Source of the DNA: Anaerolineae bacterium
GTDB lineage: Bacteria > Chloroflexota > Anaerolineae > Aggregatilineales > Phototrophicaceae
Reading direction: 5' to 3'
Assembly: GCA_022823165.1 (NCBI GenBank)
Contig: JAJDXR010000057.1
Location: forward strand, 1 to 35,830
DNA: 35,830 bases
Shown: one piece after another, positions 1 through 8,619 of the stretch
Numbering within the stretch: position 1 is the stretch's first letter
Layout: every line of letters begins with the position of its first letter
Position numbers and translations under genes: made by a program
The notes under the pieces: model-generated
Seen by the model: only the letters and a program-made list of their open reading frames with translations
Told to the model about the DNA's origin: nothing
The model's database searches: none

Positions 1-260
1 TCATCAAGGTAGGCACGGTGGGCTCCCGTATGACCCGAGTCGGATAAAATTACGAATCCCTGGAAGAAGCTAGTTGCCCGCATTCGCGCCCGGGTTGTGG
101 TTTTGTGGCTGTCCCGAATTACGGGCGATCAACTCTGTGGCGAAAAAACCTGTGTCGTGTTCGCAAAGAGAATTATTTCCACGCAATTTAGGACTCTCGT
201 TTTCAGCCCGGTTGCATAATTCATTAACTGCTGTTAAACTTTATCTGTTACTATCCGACC
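1..260. other. Leader region upstream of the metal ATPase, no confident gene
   Basis: Short open stretches run in from the left edge in two plus frames and end near bases 57 and 74, but neither is long enough to recognise. A small open frame covering roughly 74-271 has no ribosome binding site and an unnatural composition, so I do not call it. The last 50 bases are AT-rich and hold the likely promoter of the ATPase gene. Confidence 0.5.
212..240 (+). promoter_or_regulatory. Candidate sigma-70-type promoter of the P1B-4 ATPase
   Basis: A -35 hexamer TTGCAT (212-217), a 17-bp spacer and a -10 hexamer TAAACT (235-240) lie just before the ATG at 261. Transcription would begin about 14 nt before the start codon, leaving little room for a Shine-Dalgarno sequence. 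None is visible, so the message may be nearly leaderless. Confidence 0.4.
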
Positions 261-2255
261 ATGAAAATTAACGGTGATAAATCCTTGAGCGCGCGGATGT
301 CCACTTCACAGACTCGTTTGGCTGGCTTTGACGCGCCGCCGGATTGGCGCAATCAAGACTGGCTGGCGCCGCGACTGGTCGTACTGACGCTGATCGCCAT
401 TGGTTTCAGCTTCCTGGCCGAGCGCGCCGCTGTGCCCGCGAACCTCATATTGGCGCTCAATCTGGTCGCCTACGCCGCCGGCGGCTTCTACGGCGTCTCA
501 TCCGCCATCGAGAGCCTGCTCCAGGGCAAAATTGATGTTGACTTGATCATGGTGCTGGCGGCTCTGGGCGCGGCCGCTATCGGCCAGTGGCATGAAGGCG
601 CCATTCTGCTCTTCCTGTTTTCCCTCAGCAATGTGCTGCAAGATTACGCCATCGGGCGCAGCCGCAAAGCCATTCGCAGTCTCTTCACGCTGTATCCGGA
701 AGTTGCCAGGGTCAAGCGCGCGGGGCAAGCGCTTGAGCTCAAGATCAGCGACATCGAGATCGGCGACACGGTGCTGATCGAACCCGCCGAGCGAATTCCA
801 GTGGATGGCCTAATCCTGGCTGGCCAGTCGGCGGTAGACGAGAGCCCGGTCAACGGCGAGTCCATACCGGCGGACAAGGCGGCCGGCGACCAGGTCTTCG
901 CCGGGACCTTGAATGGACCCGGCATACTTGACGTAGTCGCGCAGCGAGCCGCCGAACAGACGACCCTGTCGCGCATCATCAAGTTGGTTGAAGAAGCGCA
1001 AGACAGCAAGGCGCCCACTGAACGCTTTCTTGAGCGCTTTGAGCAGCGCTACGCCATGCTGGTTATTCTGGCCGTCGCGCTGTTCATCTTCCTGCCGCCG
1101 GCGCTGGGCTTCAGCGACTTCCAGAGCAACTTCTACCGCGCTATGGTGCTGATGACGGTGGCATCGCCCTGCGCCCTGGTGATCAGCGTACCATCCGCCA
1201 TCATTTCCGCCATCGCTTCGGCAGCCCGCGATGGCGTCTTGTTCAAAGGCGGCGCCAGCCTCGAGCTGCTGGCCGGGGCCAAGGTCTTCGCCTTCGACAA
1301 AACCGGTACGCTCACAATAGGCGAAGCGCGTGTGTCCGATATTGTCTGCGCGGCTCATGTTTCTGAATCGGAATTGCTTGCCGTCGCCGCCTCAGCCGAA
1401 GCCCGCTCGGAGCATCCGCTGGCTAAAGCGATCGTAGGGCGAGCGCGCGGCTCGGCGCTGGCGCTTTCCGAGCCAGCCGAGTTCAAAGCGCTGCCCGGCC
1501 AGGGCGTGATAGCCAAGATCAACGGGCAGAAAGTACGCGTCGGACGGTTGGCAAGCATGTCGGGCGGTCCCCCCATGCCGGATGACTTGAGCGCCAGGCA
1601 GCGAGCATTGGAAGCCGCGGGTCAGACGGTGGTAGCGGTTATGCGCGGCCAAGCGTGGCTGGGATTGATTGCCCTGGCCGACGAACGCAGGGCTGACGCG
1701 GCGCCCACAATCGCAGCGCTAAAAAGTCGCGGCATTGTTCCGGTGATACTAACCGGCGACAACCAGCGCGTCGCCGAATCAATCGCAGGGCAGGTCGGCA
1801 TTGACCGGGTATACGCGGGCTTGCTGCCGGACGAGAAGGCCTCAATTATTGGGCAACTGCGGCGCGAATACGGGCCAGTGGCGATGGTCGGCGATGGCAT
1901 AAACGACGCGCCCGCTTTGGCTCTGGCTGACATTGGCATCGCCATGGGCGCGGCCGGTACCGACGTCGCGCTGGAAACTGCCGATGTCGTGCTCATGGGC
2001 GACCGGCTGGAGCGGATCGGCGACGCTCTGCGGCTGAGCGCGCGCGCGCGACAGGTCGTATGGCAGAATATCGCCTTCTCGCTGGGGGTGATCGCGCTGC
2101 TGAGCCTGGGCGTCTTCGCGATCGACCTGCCCTTGCCGCTGGGCGTACTCGGCCACGAAGGCAGCACGGTGATCGTGGTCATGAATGGCTTGCTGAGCCT
2201 GCTGGCGCTGCCCGAATGGCGCCGGCGCAAACTGGCGCGCGTCCGCGAAGTCTAG
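261..2255 (+). CDS. P1B-4-type heavy-metal-transporting P-type ATPase
   Basis: A 664-residue integral membrane pump that exports divalent transition metals using ATP. The core motifs are present in order: an actuator loop reading NGES, the intramembrane metal motif SPC near residue 302, the phosphorylation site DKTGTLT (D346), an HP dipeptide in the nucleotide-binding domain, the hinge GDGINDAP near residue 544, and HEGST (H632) in the last membrane segments. SPC together with HEG(S/G)T is the signature of subgroup P1B-4 (CoaT, CtpD, PfeT type; Co, Fe or Zn efflux), as opposed to CPC copper pumps. There is no N-terminal CxxC metal-binding domain, also typical of P1B-4. The actuator has Asn where most pumps have Thr (TGES). 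The start at 261 could instead be the Met at 297. The stop codon overlaps the convergent synthetase gene by 4 nt. The metal cannot be told from sequence. Confidence 0.93.
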   Translation: MKINGDKSLSARMSTSQTRLAGFDAPPDWRNQDWLAPRLVVLTLIAIGFSFLAERAAVPANLILALNLVAYAAGGFYGVSSAIESLLQGKIDVDLIMVLAALGAAAIGQWHEGAILLFLFSLSNVLQDYAIGRSRKAIRSLFTLYPEVARVKRAGQALELKISDIEIGDTVLIEPAERIPVDGLILAGQSAVDESPVNGESIPADKAAGDQVFAGTLNGPGILDVVAQRAAEQTTLSRIIKLVEEAQDSKAPTERFLERFEQRYAMLVILAVALFIFLPPALGFSDFQSNFYRAMVLMTVASPCALVISVPSAIISAIASAARDGVLFKGGASLELLAGAKVFAFDKTGTLTIGEARVSDIVCAAHVSESELLAVAASAEARSEHPLAKAIVGRARGSALALSEPAEFKALPGQGVIAKINGQKVRVGRLASMSGGPPMPDDLSARQRALEAAGQTVVAVMRGQAWLGLIALADERRADAAPTIAALKSRGIVPVILTGDNQRVAESIAGQVGIDRVYAGLLPDEKASIIGQLRREYGPVAMVGDGINDAPALALADIGIAMGAAGTDVALETADVVLMGDRLERIGDALRLSARARQVVWQNIAFSLGVIALLSLGVFAIDLPLPLGVLGHEGSTVIVVMNGLLSLLALPEWRRRKLARVREV

Positions 2256-4057
2256 CGCCCGAATTGCGTATGCTCCCATTCGGCGAAGCGGTCCTGCAGC
2301 TTTAGCCGCTGATACTTCCCGGTGGACGTCACCGGAATCTCACTGCCGAAGACTACGACTTTGGGAGATTTCTCGAAGGGCATCCGCGCGCGGCAGCCGG
2401 CGATTATGCTTGCTTCGTGCAGCCTGGCGCCCGCTTCCAGCACCACATAAGCGCCGACTTCTTCGCCATAGTAGTCATTCTTGAAGCCCACCGCCAAACC
2501 CACTTTGACGCCGTCAATGCCCAGCAAGACCTCTTCGATATCAAAGGGGCTGAATTTGACGCCGCCTCGATTGATCAGCTCTTTGATGCGACCGCTGATA
2601 AAGAAGAATTGCCGGCCGGCTTCATCGCGCAGGAAGAAGCCTTCGTCGCCGCTGCGGAACCATTTAAATTTGAAAGTTTCGGCATTGGCGTCGGGCCGAT
2701 TAAAATAGCCCTGCATCACATTGTGGCCGCGTATGCAAATCTCGCCGCGTTCGCCCTCGCCCAATTGCAGGCCGCTGCCATCGGCGGAAAAGATGGCCAT
2801 TTCGTTCGGCTCGATGGGACAGCCAATGCTGGGATAATCATGCGCCAGCAGCCAGCGCTGATTGGCGGACCATGACAAGCCGATCGGCAAAAAGCAAGAA
2901 TAACAGGTCGTTTCGCTCAGGCCATAGCCATGGATGATGGTGACGCCGAACATCTCGCTGAAGGCTTTAGCCAGCGCGACCGACAAGGTGCCCGCGCCAC
3001 AGATCAGATGCCGGAAATGGCTCAAGTCTCGCCGGCTGACGCCCCCGCCGAATATCGTATTGCCCTGCGCTCGTTCGCGTTCGCCATACTCTAGCAAAAA
3101 TTGCAGCAGGGTCGGCACCACGCTTACTACGTTCACGCCCTCGCGGACGATTCGCTCCCAAAAGCGCGAGACGCTGAAACGGCGATTTAGCACGGTCGAG
3201 CCGCCGACATAGAGTGGCGTGATGATGGTCACGACTATGCCGTTGACATGGTGAATGGGCAGCACGCACATCATGCGCTGATTGCCCGTGATCGCCTGCC
3301 ATTGGCTGATCCCCTGCGCATCCACGAGCAAGTTGTACTGCGAAAGAATGACGCCCTTGGGACTGCCGGTTGTGCCGCTGGTATAAACCAGCAGCGCCTC
3401 ATCATCGAGGCCGGCCGTGGCGGCGCCGCCCTCGCTCATCGGGACATCGGCTGATTTGGCGCCCGATTCATCAGCCAGATAAGTAGTTGGGCGGTTTTTC
3501 AATGCCTCATGAAAGTTGATGAAGCGATCACTTGGCGCCCCGCCGACTTGAATGATCTGTTCGATGTTCGCTACGCCGCCGTCGCCGTCCGCGCCTTGCA
3601 CGATATTTTGGGCGCGCTCGAGATACTCCTCGCGGACAAAGCAGACTTTGGCTTGGCTATTGCGCAAGATAAAGGCGATGCGGCGGTCATCCTCGGCGAC
3701 ATTCAGTGGCGCTACCGCCGCGCCGATTACCCAGCAGGCGAAGTAAATCAGCACGGTATCGGCATGATTGTAGGCGATGGTAGCGACGCGATCTCCCCGC
3801 CGAATACCCAGATCCTCGACCATGAAGTTGGCCGCTTGATGCGCGCGCGCGTTGAATTCAGCGTAGCTAAGCTTTTGAGCGCGCTCGTCATTGTCGTAAT
3901 AAATCAGAAAGGTCTTGCCGCCGGATGTCATGCTGTGCATGGAAAGCAGATCGCGGATATTGCGGAAGGGCGTCTTTTTCAGTTCCGGCGGAATACCGTC
4001 TTTTATGCGCGCCTGATAGAGATTGGCCGCCGTGAGTGTGTCCACCTGTGTCCCCAT
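2252..4057 (-). CDS. Acyl-CoA synthetase (class I adenylate-forming, AMP-dependent)
   Basis: A 601-residue cytoplasmic enzyme that activates a carboxylic acid with ATP to an acyl-AMP and then transfers it to CoA. Visible motifs are the P-loop YTSGTTGSPKG, GYGLSETT (A5-type motif), GEICIRG, the hinge region RSGDEGFF, ISGRIKELINRGG and the C-terminal STGKYQR carrying the catalytic lysine. I chose the ATG at 4057 because GGAG lies 9 nt before it. The frame stays open upstream to 4165, but that extension is Cys-rich and unlike the family. The closest relatives in mind are medium/long-chain fatty acid or carnitine/crotonobetaine-type CoA ligases, and the substrate is not predictable here. It stands alone on its strand and is divergent from the UDP-glucose dehydrogenase gene. 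Its stop shares CTAG with the stop of the ATPase. Confidence 0.9.
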   Translation of the reverse strand: MGTQVDTLTAANLYQARIKDGIPPELKKTPFRNIRDLLSMHSMTSGGKTFLIYYDNDERAQKLSYAEFNARAHQAANFMVEDLGIRRGDRVATIAYNHADTVLIYFACWVIGAAVAPLNVAEDDRRIAFILRNSQAKVCFVREEYLERAQNIVQGADGDGGVANIEQIIQVGGAPSDRFINFHEALKNRPTTYLADESGAKSADVPMSEGGAATAGLDDEALLVYTSGTTGSPKGVILSQYNLLVDAQGISQWQAITGNQRMMCVLPIHHVNGIVVTIITPLYVGGSTVLNRRFSVSRFWERIVREGVNVVSVVPTLLQFLLEYGERERAQGNTIFGGGVSRRDLSHFRHLICGAGTLSVALAKAFSEMFGVTIIHGYGLSETTCYSCFLPIGLSWSANQRWLLAHDYPSIGCPIEPNEMAIFSADGSGLQLGEGERGEICIRGHNVMQGYFNRPDANAETFKFKWFRSGDEGFFLRDEAGRQFFFISGRIKELINRGGVKFSPFDIEEVLLGIDGVKVGLAVGFKNDYYGEEVGAYVVLEAGARLHEASIIAGCRARMPFEKSPKVVVFGSEIPVTSTGKYQRLKLQDRFAEWEHTQFGR

Positions 4058-4096
4058 CGCAATCATCTCCATCGCCGTGTGACAAGCTGCCGCAAC

Positions 4097-4102
4097 AGTA
4101 TA
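4097..4102 (-). promoter_or_regulatory. Candidate -10 box of the acyl-CoA synthetase gene
   Basis: TATACT on the minus strand (4102 to 4097), about 40 nt before the chosen ATG at 4057. It would give a leader of roughly 33 nt that carries the GGAG ribosome binding site. No good -35 hexamer is visible at the expected distance. Confidence 0.3.
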
Positions 4103-4195
4103 GCAAGGACATTTGCAAAATGTAGAAGTAAATTGCGCCGGCGGGTCGCGCGGCATGAAGGCCATCCGCCGGCAGCGGAACCTGAAAATGCCATC

Positions 4196-4201
4196 TATAC
4201 T
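4196..4201 (+). promoter_or_regulatory. Candidate -10 box upstream of UDP-glucose dehydrogenase
   Basis: TATACT on the plus strand in the divergent intergenic region, about 120 nt before the ugd start. The -35 region is poor. If it is used, the transcript would have a long leader containing the two 13-bp direct repeats at 4263-4298. Confidence 0.25.
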
Positions 4202-4262
4202 TTAGTAAGCTGGCGCTGCTTAAGAGGATACCGTAACCTGCCAGTGTACAAGTCTGCGTTGC

Positions 4263-4298
4263 GAGACAGCGCCAATCTGTGTTTTGAGACAGCGCCAA
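4263..4298 (+). repeat. Two 13-bp direct repeats upstream of ugd
   Basis: GAGACAGCGCCAA occurs at 4263-4275 and again at 4286-4298, a spacing of 23 bp or about two helical turns. The pair lies 24-59 nt before the ugd start codon. Tandem copies at this spacing fit a regulator-binding site, but no regulator is encoded nearby. A related 13-mer recurs at 26558-26570. Confidence 0.5.
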
Positions 4299-4321
4299 AT
4301 CAAAAGTGAGAGTGACAACTT

Positions 4322-5671
4322 ATGCGACAACTTTGCGTAATCGGATCCGGCTATGTGGGTTTGGTCACCGGTACATGTTTCGCTGATTTGGGCAACAAGG
4401 TCACGCTGGTTGATATCGACGAGCGCAAAATTGAGATGCTTCAAGCGGGGCGGATGCCAATTTACGAGCCAGGCTTGGCTGAGACGGTGCTGCGGAATAC
4501 CGAGGCGGGACGAATGCGCTTCACCACCGCCTACGAAGAAGGGCTGCACGAGGCGGAGTTCGTCTTCATCTGCGTTGGCACGCCCTCGGGCGTGGATGGC
4601 GAAGCCGATTTGCAGTACGTCCGCGCCGCGGCCCAGACTATCGCCAAGACTATGCGCCGCGCCCTGATCGTCATCAACAAGTCTACCGTTCCCGTCGGCA
4701 CGGGCGATTGGACCACCGAAATCATCAGCAGCAATCAGCCGCAACCTGTCGACTTCGCCGTGGTGTCCTGCCCGGAATTCCTGCGCGAAGGCTCGGCGCT
4801 GGCCGACTTCATGCACCCGGACCGCACGGTGCTGGGCTCGACCAATCGGGCTGCGGCTGAGACGGTCGCGGAGCTTTACGCCCCGCTGGACGCGCCCATC
4901 GTCATCACCGACATCCGCACGGCGGAGATGATTAAATACGCCTCCAACGCCTTCCTGGCGACGCGCATCAGCTTCATCAACGAAATCAGTATCATCTGCG
5001 AACGGCTGGGAGCAGACGTGACCGAAGTCGCGCGCGGTATGGGTATCGACAAGCGAATCGGCCCCCATTTCTTGCAGGCTGGCGTCGGCTTTGGCGGTTC
5101 CTGTTTCCCCAAAGATGTAAAGGCATTGGCCAATATGGCGCAGACACACGGCATGCACCCGCAGCTGCTCAACGCGGTGATGGAGATCAACGCCTTTCAG
5201 CGCCGCCAAATCACGCTAAAAGCCCGTGAAATGCTGGGCGGCTCCGTCAGCGGCAAGACAGTCGCGATTCTGGGCTTGGCTTTCAAAGAAAATACGGACG
5301 ATATTCGCGAGTCGCCGGCCTTGACGGTGGCGCGCTCGCTGCTCAATCAAGGCGCCACGGTGAAAGCCTATGATCCGGTGGCCATGGGCAACGCCAGCCG
5401 CGATGTGACCGGGATAACCCTGTGCGACAGCCCCTATGGCGCCGCGGAAGCCAGCGACGCCTTGCTGGTGTTAACGCCCTGGAACGAATTCAAGCACCTG
5501 GACATGAAGCGCGTTTTGAAATCAATGCGGCGTCCGATACTGATCGACGGGCGCAATATGTACAGCCCCGAAGAATTGCGCGCCATTGGCTTTGAGTATC
5601 GCGGCGTCGGCCGCGGCTACAATGGCGCAGGCGCGTCCGATAACGGCGGCGGAGATTCGCCCGCTCACTAG
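4322..5671 (+). CDS. ugd: UDP-glucose 6-dehydrogenase
   Basis: A 449-residue cytoplasmic enzyme that oxidises UDP-glucose to UDP-glucuronate with two NAD+, supplying precursors for capsule and exopolysaccharide. The N-terminal Rossmann motif is [10 protein letters not shown]. It is followed by [23 protein letters not shown], the inter-domain helix with [20 protein letters not shown], and the catalytic motif [10 protein letters not shown] with Cys261 as the thiohemiacetal nucleophile. The C-terminal UDP-binding domain holds [15 protein letters not shown]. The length and all key residues are normal for the family. The ATG follows a purine-rich GTGAGAG. The last 20 residues are a Gly/Asn-rich tail with no obvious role. 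The gene ends 5 bp from the stop of the convergent PfkB kinase. Several glycosyltransferase genes in the window could use sugars derived from its product. Confidence 0.95.
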   Translation: MRQLCVIGSGYVGLVTGTCFADLGNKVTLVDIDERKIEMLQAGRMPIYEPGLAETVLRNTEAGRMRFTTAYEEGLHEAEFVFICVGTPSGVDGEADLQYVRAAAQTIAKTMRRALIVINKSTVPVGTGDWTTEIISSNQPQPVDFAVVSCPEFLREGSALADFMHPDRTVLGSTNRAAAETVAELYAPLDAPIVITDIRTAEMIKYASNAFLATRISFINEISIICERLGADVTEVARGMGIDKRIGPHFLQAGVGFGGSCFPKDVKALANMAQTHGMHPQLLNAVMEINAFQRRQITLKAREMLGGSVSGKTVAILGLAFKENTDDIRESPALTVARSLLNQGATVKAYDPVAMGNASRDVTGITLCDSPYGAAEASDALLVLTPWNEFKHLDMKRVLKSMRRPILIDGRNMYSPEELRAIGFEYRGVGRGYNGAGASDNGGGDSPAH

Positions 5672-5676
5672 CTCGT

Positions 5677-6612
5677 TCAGACCGGTTGAAGTTCGGCGAT
5701 TTGCGATAACCGCAGTTGCGCCGCCGTGCCGCCCACGGCGCCGGCCACAGCCCGCCCGCACTGGCAGGCGATGGACAAACAGGTCGAAACGGGCAGTCCA
5801 GCCAGCCAACCCGCCAGAAAACCGGCATCAAAACTGTCGCCGGCGCCAATGCCATCGCCGCCTGCAAGCGCCGGCAAAACCGCCTGCGCAAATGCGCTGT
5901 CGCCCTGCCAGGCAAGCGCGCCCGCTATATCGCGCTTGACAACCAGCAGCGGCACACGCGCTCGCAAATGGGCGATGGCCGCGCCAAAGTCGGACTGCCC
6001 GCTGAGCTGAAGAGCTTCTTGCTCGTTCGGCAGCAGGACATCAATCAGCGGCAGCGCCTGTGACAAGCCGTGATCCCAGACTTGCTCCGGATCCCAATTG
6101 GTATCCAGCGAGGCGCTTAAATCGAGCGCTTTCGCCCGCGCCAAAATGTCGATCCAATGCGGCAGCAAGCCAGTCTGCAGGTACAGGCTGCCGTAATGCA
6201 GATGGCGCGCCGAGGCCAACAAATCGTCGCTGACATCGTCGATCGTCAGCGCGCTCAAGGAACCCGGGTGCGTCAACATGGCGCGGTCATCGCCCTGCAC
6301 CAGATGCGCCGTGATGCCGGTGCGCAGGCTGCTGTCGACCGTGATGAAACGCGTGTCGACGCCGGCCGCCGACAGTGTGTCGACGACGAGCTGGCCGAAG
6401 GCGTCGGCGCCGACGCGCCCGACAAGCGCTACCTTCAAACCGAGTTTGGCGGCTTGCGCGGCGAAGATGCAGCAAGAGCCACCCATTTCCAGGTCGTATT
6501 CGGCCACCAGTTTTTCTACCTGACCGAATTCCGGCGCGACATCGGCATCTTTGAGGATCAAGTCGACGCAGGTATCGCCGAATACCACCAGGTCATAAGG
6601 TTTGCCGGGCAT
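5677..6612 (-). CDS. PfkB-family carbohydrate kinase
   Basis: A 311-residue ribokinase-fold sugar kinase that transfers the ATP gamma-phosphate to a sugar or sugar-acid hydroxyl. Both family signatures are visible: the N-terminal GGSCCIFAAQAAKLG...VGRVGADAFG (residues 44-73) and the C-terminal GAGDSFDAGF, in which D259 is the catalytic base. I placed the start at the ATG at 6612 because the family N-terminus (YDLVVFGDTCVDL) begins right there. The open frame runs about 68 codons further upstream without resembling anything. It lies 55 bp after iolD on the same strand, so it is probably co-transcribed. That neighbour makes a 5-dehydro-2-deoxygluconate kinase role (IolC) plausible, but the sequence is a generic PfkB and I cannot assign the substrate. 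Confidence 0.88.
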   Translation of the reverse strand: MPGKPYDLVVFGDTCVDLILKDADVAPEFGQVEKLVAEYDLEMGGSCCIFAAQAAKLGLKVALVGRVGADAFGQLVVDTLSAAGVDTRFITVDSSLRTGITAHLVQGDDRAMLTHPGSLSALTIDDVSDDLLASARHLHYGSLYLQTGLLPHWIDILARAKALDLSASLDTNWDPEQVWDHGLSQALPLIDVLLPNEQEALQLSGQSDFGAAIAHLRARVPLLVVKRDIAGALAWQGDSAFAQAVLPALAGGDGIGAGDSFDAGFLAGWLAGLPVSTCLSIACQCGRAVAGAVGGTAAQLRLSQIAELQPV

Positions 6613-6667
6613 CGCTTCGCGCCTTTTTCGCGCCTTTGTTGAAGTCGATTGAAGCCTCAGTTTGCGC

Positions 6668-8569
6668 CTACCAGTAAAATCGCTGGCCCGCGCGGCCCTC
6701 TTCACGCTCGTCAACAAGCTGCTGGGTGGCGGCGTCATCCGTGACCTCCGCGCCGAAGACGTCCCACCAGATGCCGGAGCGCGGCAAGCGGCTATATCGT
6801 TCGATCTGCGCCACAATCATGCACGAGCCTCGCTCTTGGCGGGCGTCGGCCAATGCGCGTTTCAATTCCGCCTCGCCCTTCACATTCCAGGCGCGCAGGC
6901 CGAGGCTCTCAGCGTTTTTGGCGTAATCAATCTCGACGAACTCGCCATCGTCCAGGCGGCCCGTTTCGCGGTTGCGCCGGCGAAACTCATTGCCCAGGCT
7001 ATGGCCGACCAGCACCTTCTGATGCCCGTGAATGGACTGGAAGCCGTCGTTTTGCAGCAAGATGACCGTCAGCTTGACGCCCTCTTGCACCGCCGTCTTC
7101 AGCTCCATGGGATGCAGCAAATAGTTGCCATCGCCAAGAAATACGTAGACCTCGCCGGCATCCGGGCGCGCCAGCCACACACCGATCGCGCCCGGGATAT
7201 CGTAACCCATGCAGGAGTTGCCAAATTCCAGGTGCAGGATGCGCCCGGCGGTCGCTTCAAAGAGCTGATGCAGATCGCCCGGCGCCGTGCCGGCCGCGCA
7301 TACCAGCGTATCGCCGGCCTCCATAAAGTCGTTGAGCGCGCCAATCACCTGCGCTTGACTCATGCGCTCATTAGGATACTGAATGTAGACCGAGTCGCGC
7401 TTCTGCCGCAGCCAGGCTTGACGGTCCACCGCCACCGATTCGACATAACCGGCGTTGGGTTTGATTCCGGCCTGTTTGCCAGCGGCCAGCAACTGGCGCA
7501 GGGTGTCGCGCGCGTCCGCGACCAGGGGCAGCGCGCCCAATTTATGCGCATGCGCGCCGCTGACGTTGATGCTGACGAATTTGACATCGGGGTTCTGCCA
7601 GGCGGAATAAGAGCCGGTGGCGAAGTCCGCCAGCCGCGTGCCGATGAGGAAGACCAAATCTGCATCGGCCGCGTACTTGCCCGAGAGCGGCGTACCGGTA
7701 TGCCCGCTGCCGCCGATGAGCAGCGGCGATTCTTGCTGCAGCGCGCCGCGCCCGGAATGCGTCTCGCCAACCGGAACGCCAAAAGCGTCCGAGAATTCGC
7801 GCAGTTCGGCCCAGGCTTTGGAATAATGCACACCGCCGCCGGCCAATATATAGGGCCGCTCGGCCGCCTTCAGCAGCGCAATCGCTTCCGCCAGCCGGCG
7901 TTGATCGGGCTGCCGACGCTCAATGCGCCAGACTTTCTTCTGGAAGAAATTGACCGGGTAATCGAAAGCGACGCTTTGGATGTCTTGCGGCAGGGCGATA
8001 GTGGCCGGTCCCGCATCAACCGGATCGGTCATCACGCGCATGGCTTCGGGCGCGGCGTACAAGATCTGTTCGGGGCGGGTGATGCGGTCGAAGAATTGGC
8101 TCACGACGCGGAAGCAATCGGTAACGCTCATATCCAGCGACACCGGATGCTCGATGTCTTGCAGCACCTGCCCCTGGAAGCGCGTGGCGTAGTAGTCAGA
8201 CGGCAGCAGCAGCACCGGCAAGCGGTTGATATGCGCGGTGGCGGCGCCTGTCACCATATTAGTGGCGCCGGGACCTATCGAGGTGGTGCAGGCGAAGGTC
8301 TGCGCGCGCAGGCGCGTCCGCGCGAAACCCGAGGCGGCATGCACCATCGATTGCTCGTTGGTCGGCTGATAAAAGGGCAAGTCCGCGCCGTATTCCCACA
8401 GCGCCTGGCTCAGCCCGCTGACATTGCCGTGCCCAAAAATCCCCCAAATCGCGGGAATGAAACGCTGTTCTTCGCCGTCGTATTCGGTGAATTGCGCCTG
8501 CAAAAACTTGATCAGAGCCTGCCCCATGGTCAGCCGCTGGGTTTCTTGGCGAAGGAATGGTCGAAACAT
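6668..8569 (-). CDS. iolD: ThDP-dependent trihydroxycyclohexane-1,2-dione acylhydrolase
   Basis: A 633-residue thiamine-diphosphate enzyme of the acetolactate-synthase fold. In myo-inositol breakdown IolD hydrolyses the ring of 3D-trihydroxycyclohexane-1,2-dione to 5-deoxyglucuronate. The N-terminal domain has the IolD-type run GIFGHGNVSGLSQAL and the NEQSMVHAA motif, where E72 is the cofactor-activating Glu. It continues with SIGPGATNMVTGAATAH and a central domain with GRGALQQESPL. The C-terminal domain has the ThDP/Mg motif GDGNYLL...LLQND. The ATG at 8569 is preceded by AGGAG at good spacing. An alternative start 33 nt upstream is less well supported. It lies 50 bp downstream of purB and 55 bp upstream of the sugar kinase, all on the minus strand. 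No other iol genes are in view, so the inositol role rests on family resemblance alone. Confidence 0.85.
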   Translation of the reverse strand: MFRPFLRQETQRLTMGQALIKFLQAQFTEYDGEEQRFIPAIWGIFGHGNVSGLSQALWEYGADLPFYQPTNEQSMVHAASGFARTRLRAQTFACTTSIGPGATNMVTGAATAHINRLPVLLLPSDYYATRFQGQVLQDIEHPVSLDMSVTDCFRVVSQFFDRITRPEQILYAAPEAMRVMTDPVDAGPATIALPQDIQSVAFDYPVNFFQKKVWRIERRQPDQRRLAEAIALLKAAERPYILAGGGVHYSKAWAELREFSDAFGVPVGETHSGRGALQQESPLLIGGSGHTGTPLSGKYAADADLVFLIGTRLADFATGSYSAWQNPDVKFVSINVSGAHAHKLGALPLVADARDTLRQLLAAGKQAGIKPNAGYVESVAVDRQAWLRQKRDSVYIQYPNERMSQAQVIGALNDFMEAGDTLVCAAGTAPGDLHQLFEATAGRILHLEFGNSCMGYDIPGAIGVWLARPDAGEVYVFLGDGNYLLHPMELKTAVQEGVKLTVILLQNDGFQSIHGHQKVLVGHSLGNEFRRRNRETGRLDDGEFVEIDYAKNAESLGLRAWNVKGEAELKRALADARQERGSCMIVAQIERYSRLPRSGIWWDVFGAEVTDDAATQQLVDEREEGRAGQRFYW

Positions 8570-8619
8570 GATGCTTGACTCCTTGGTTCTTGGCGACCGC
8601 AAAGGCTAGCGCCTGGCGT

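Noticed and set aside
3509..4309. A 266-codon plus-strand frame opposite the acyl-CoA synthetase
   Set aside because: Composition is unnatural and it runs across the divergent promoter region of two recognised genes.
4220..5209. A 329-codon open frame antisense to ugd
   Set aside because: It is a shadow caused by GC-rich codon bias, with no family motif, and it overlaps a gene with complete catalytic motifs.
6662..8578. A 638-codon open frame on the plus strand opposite iolD
   Set aside because: It is the antisense shadow of a strongly conserved gene. The translation has a low-complexity Arg/Gln/Ala-rich composition and matches no family.
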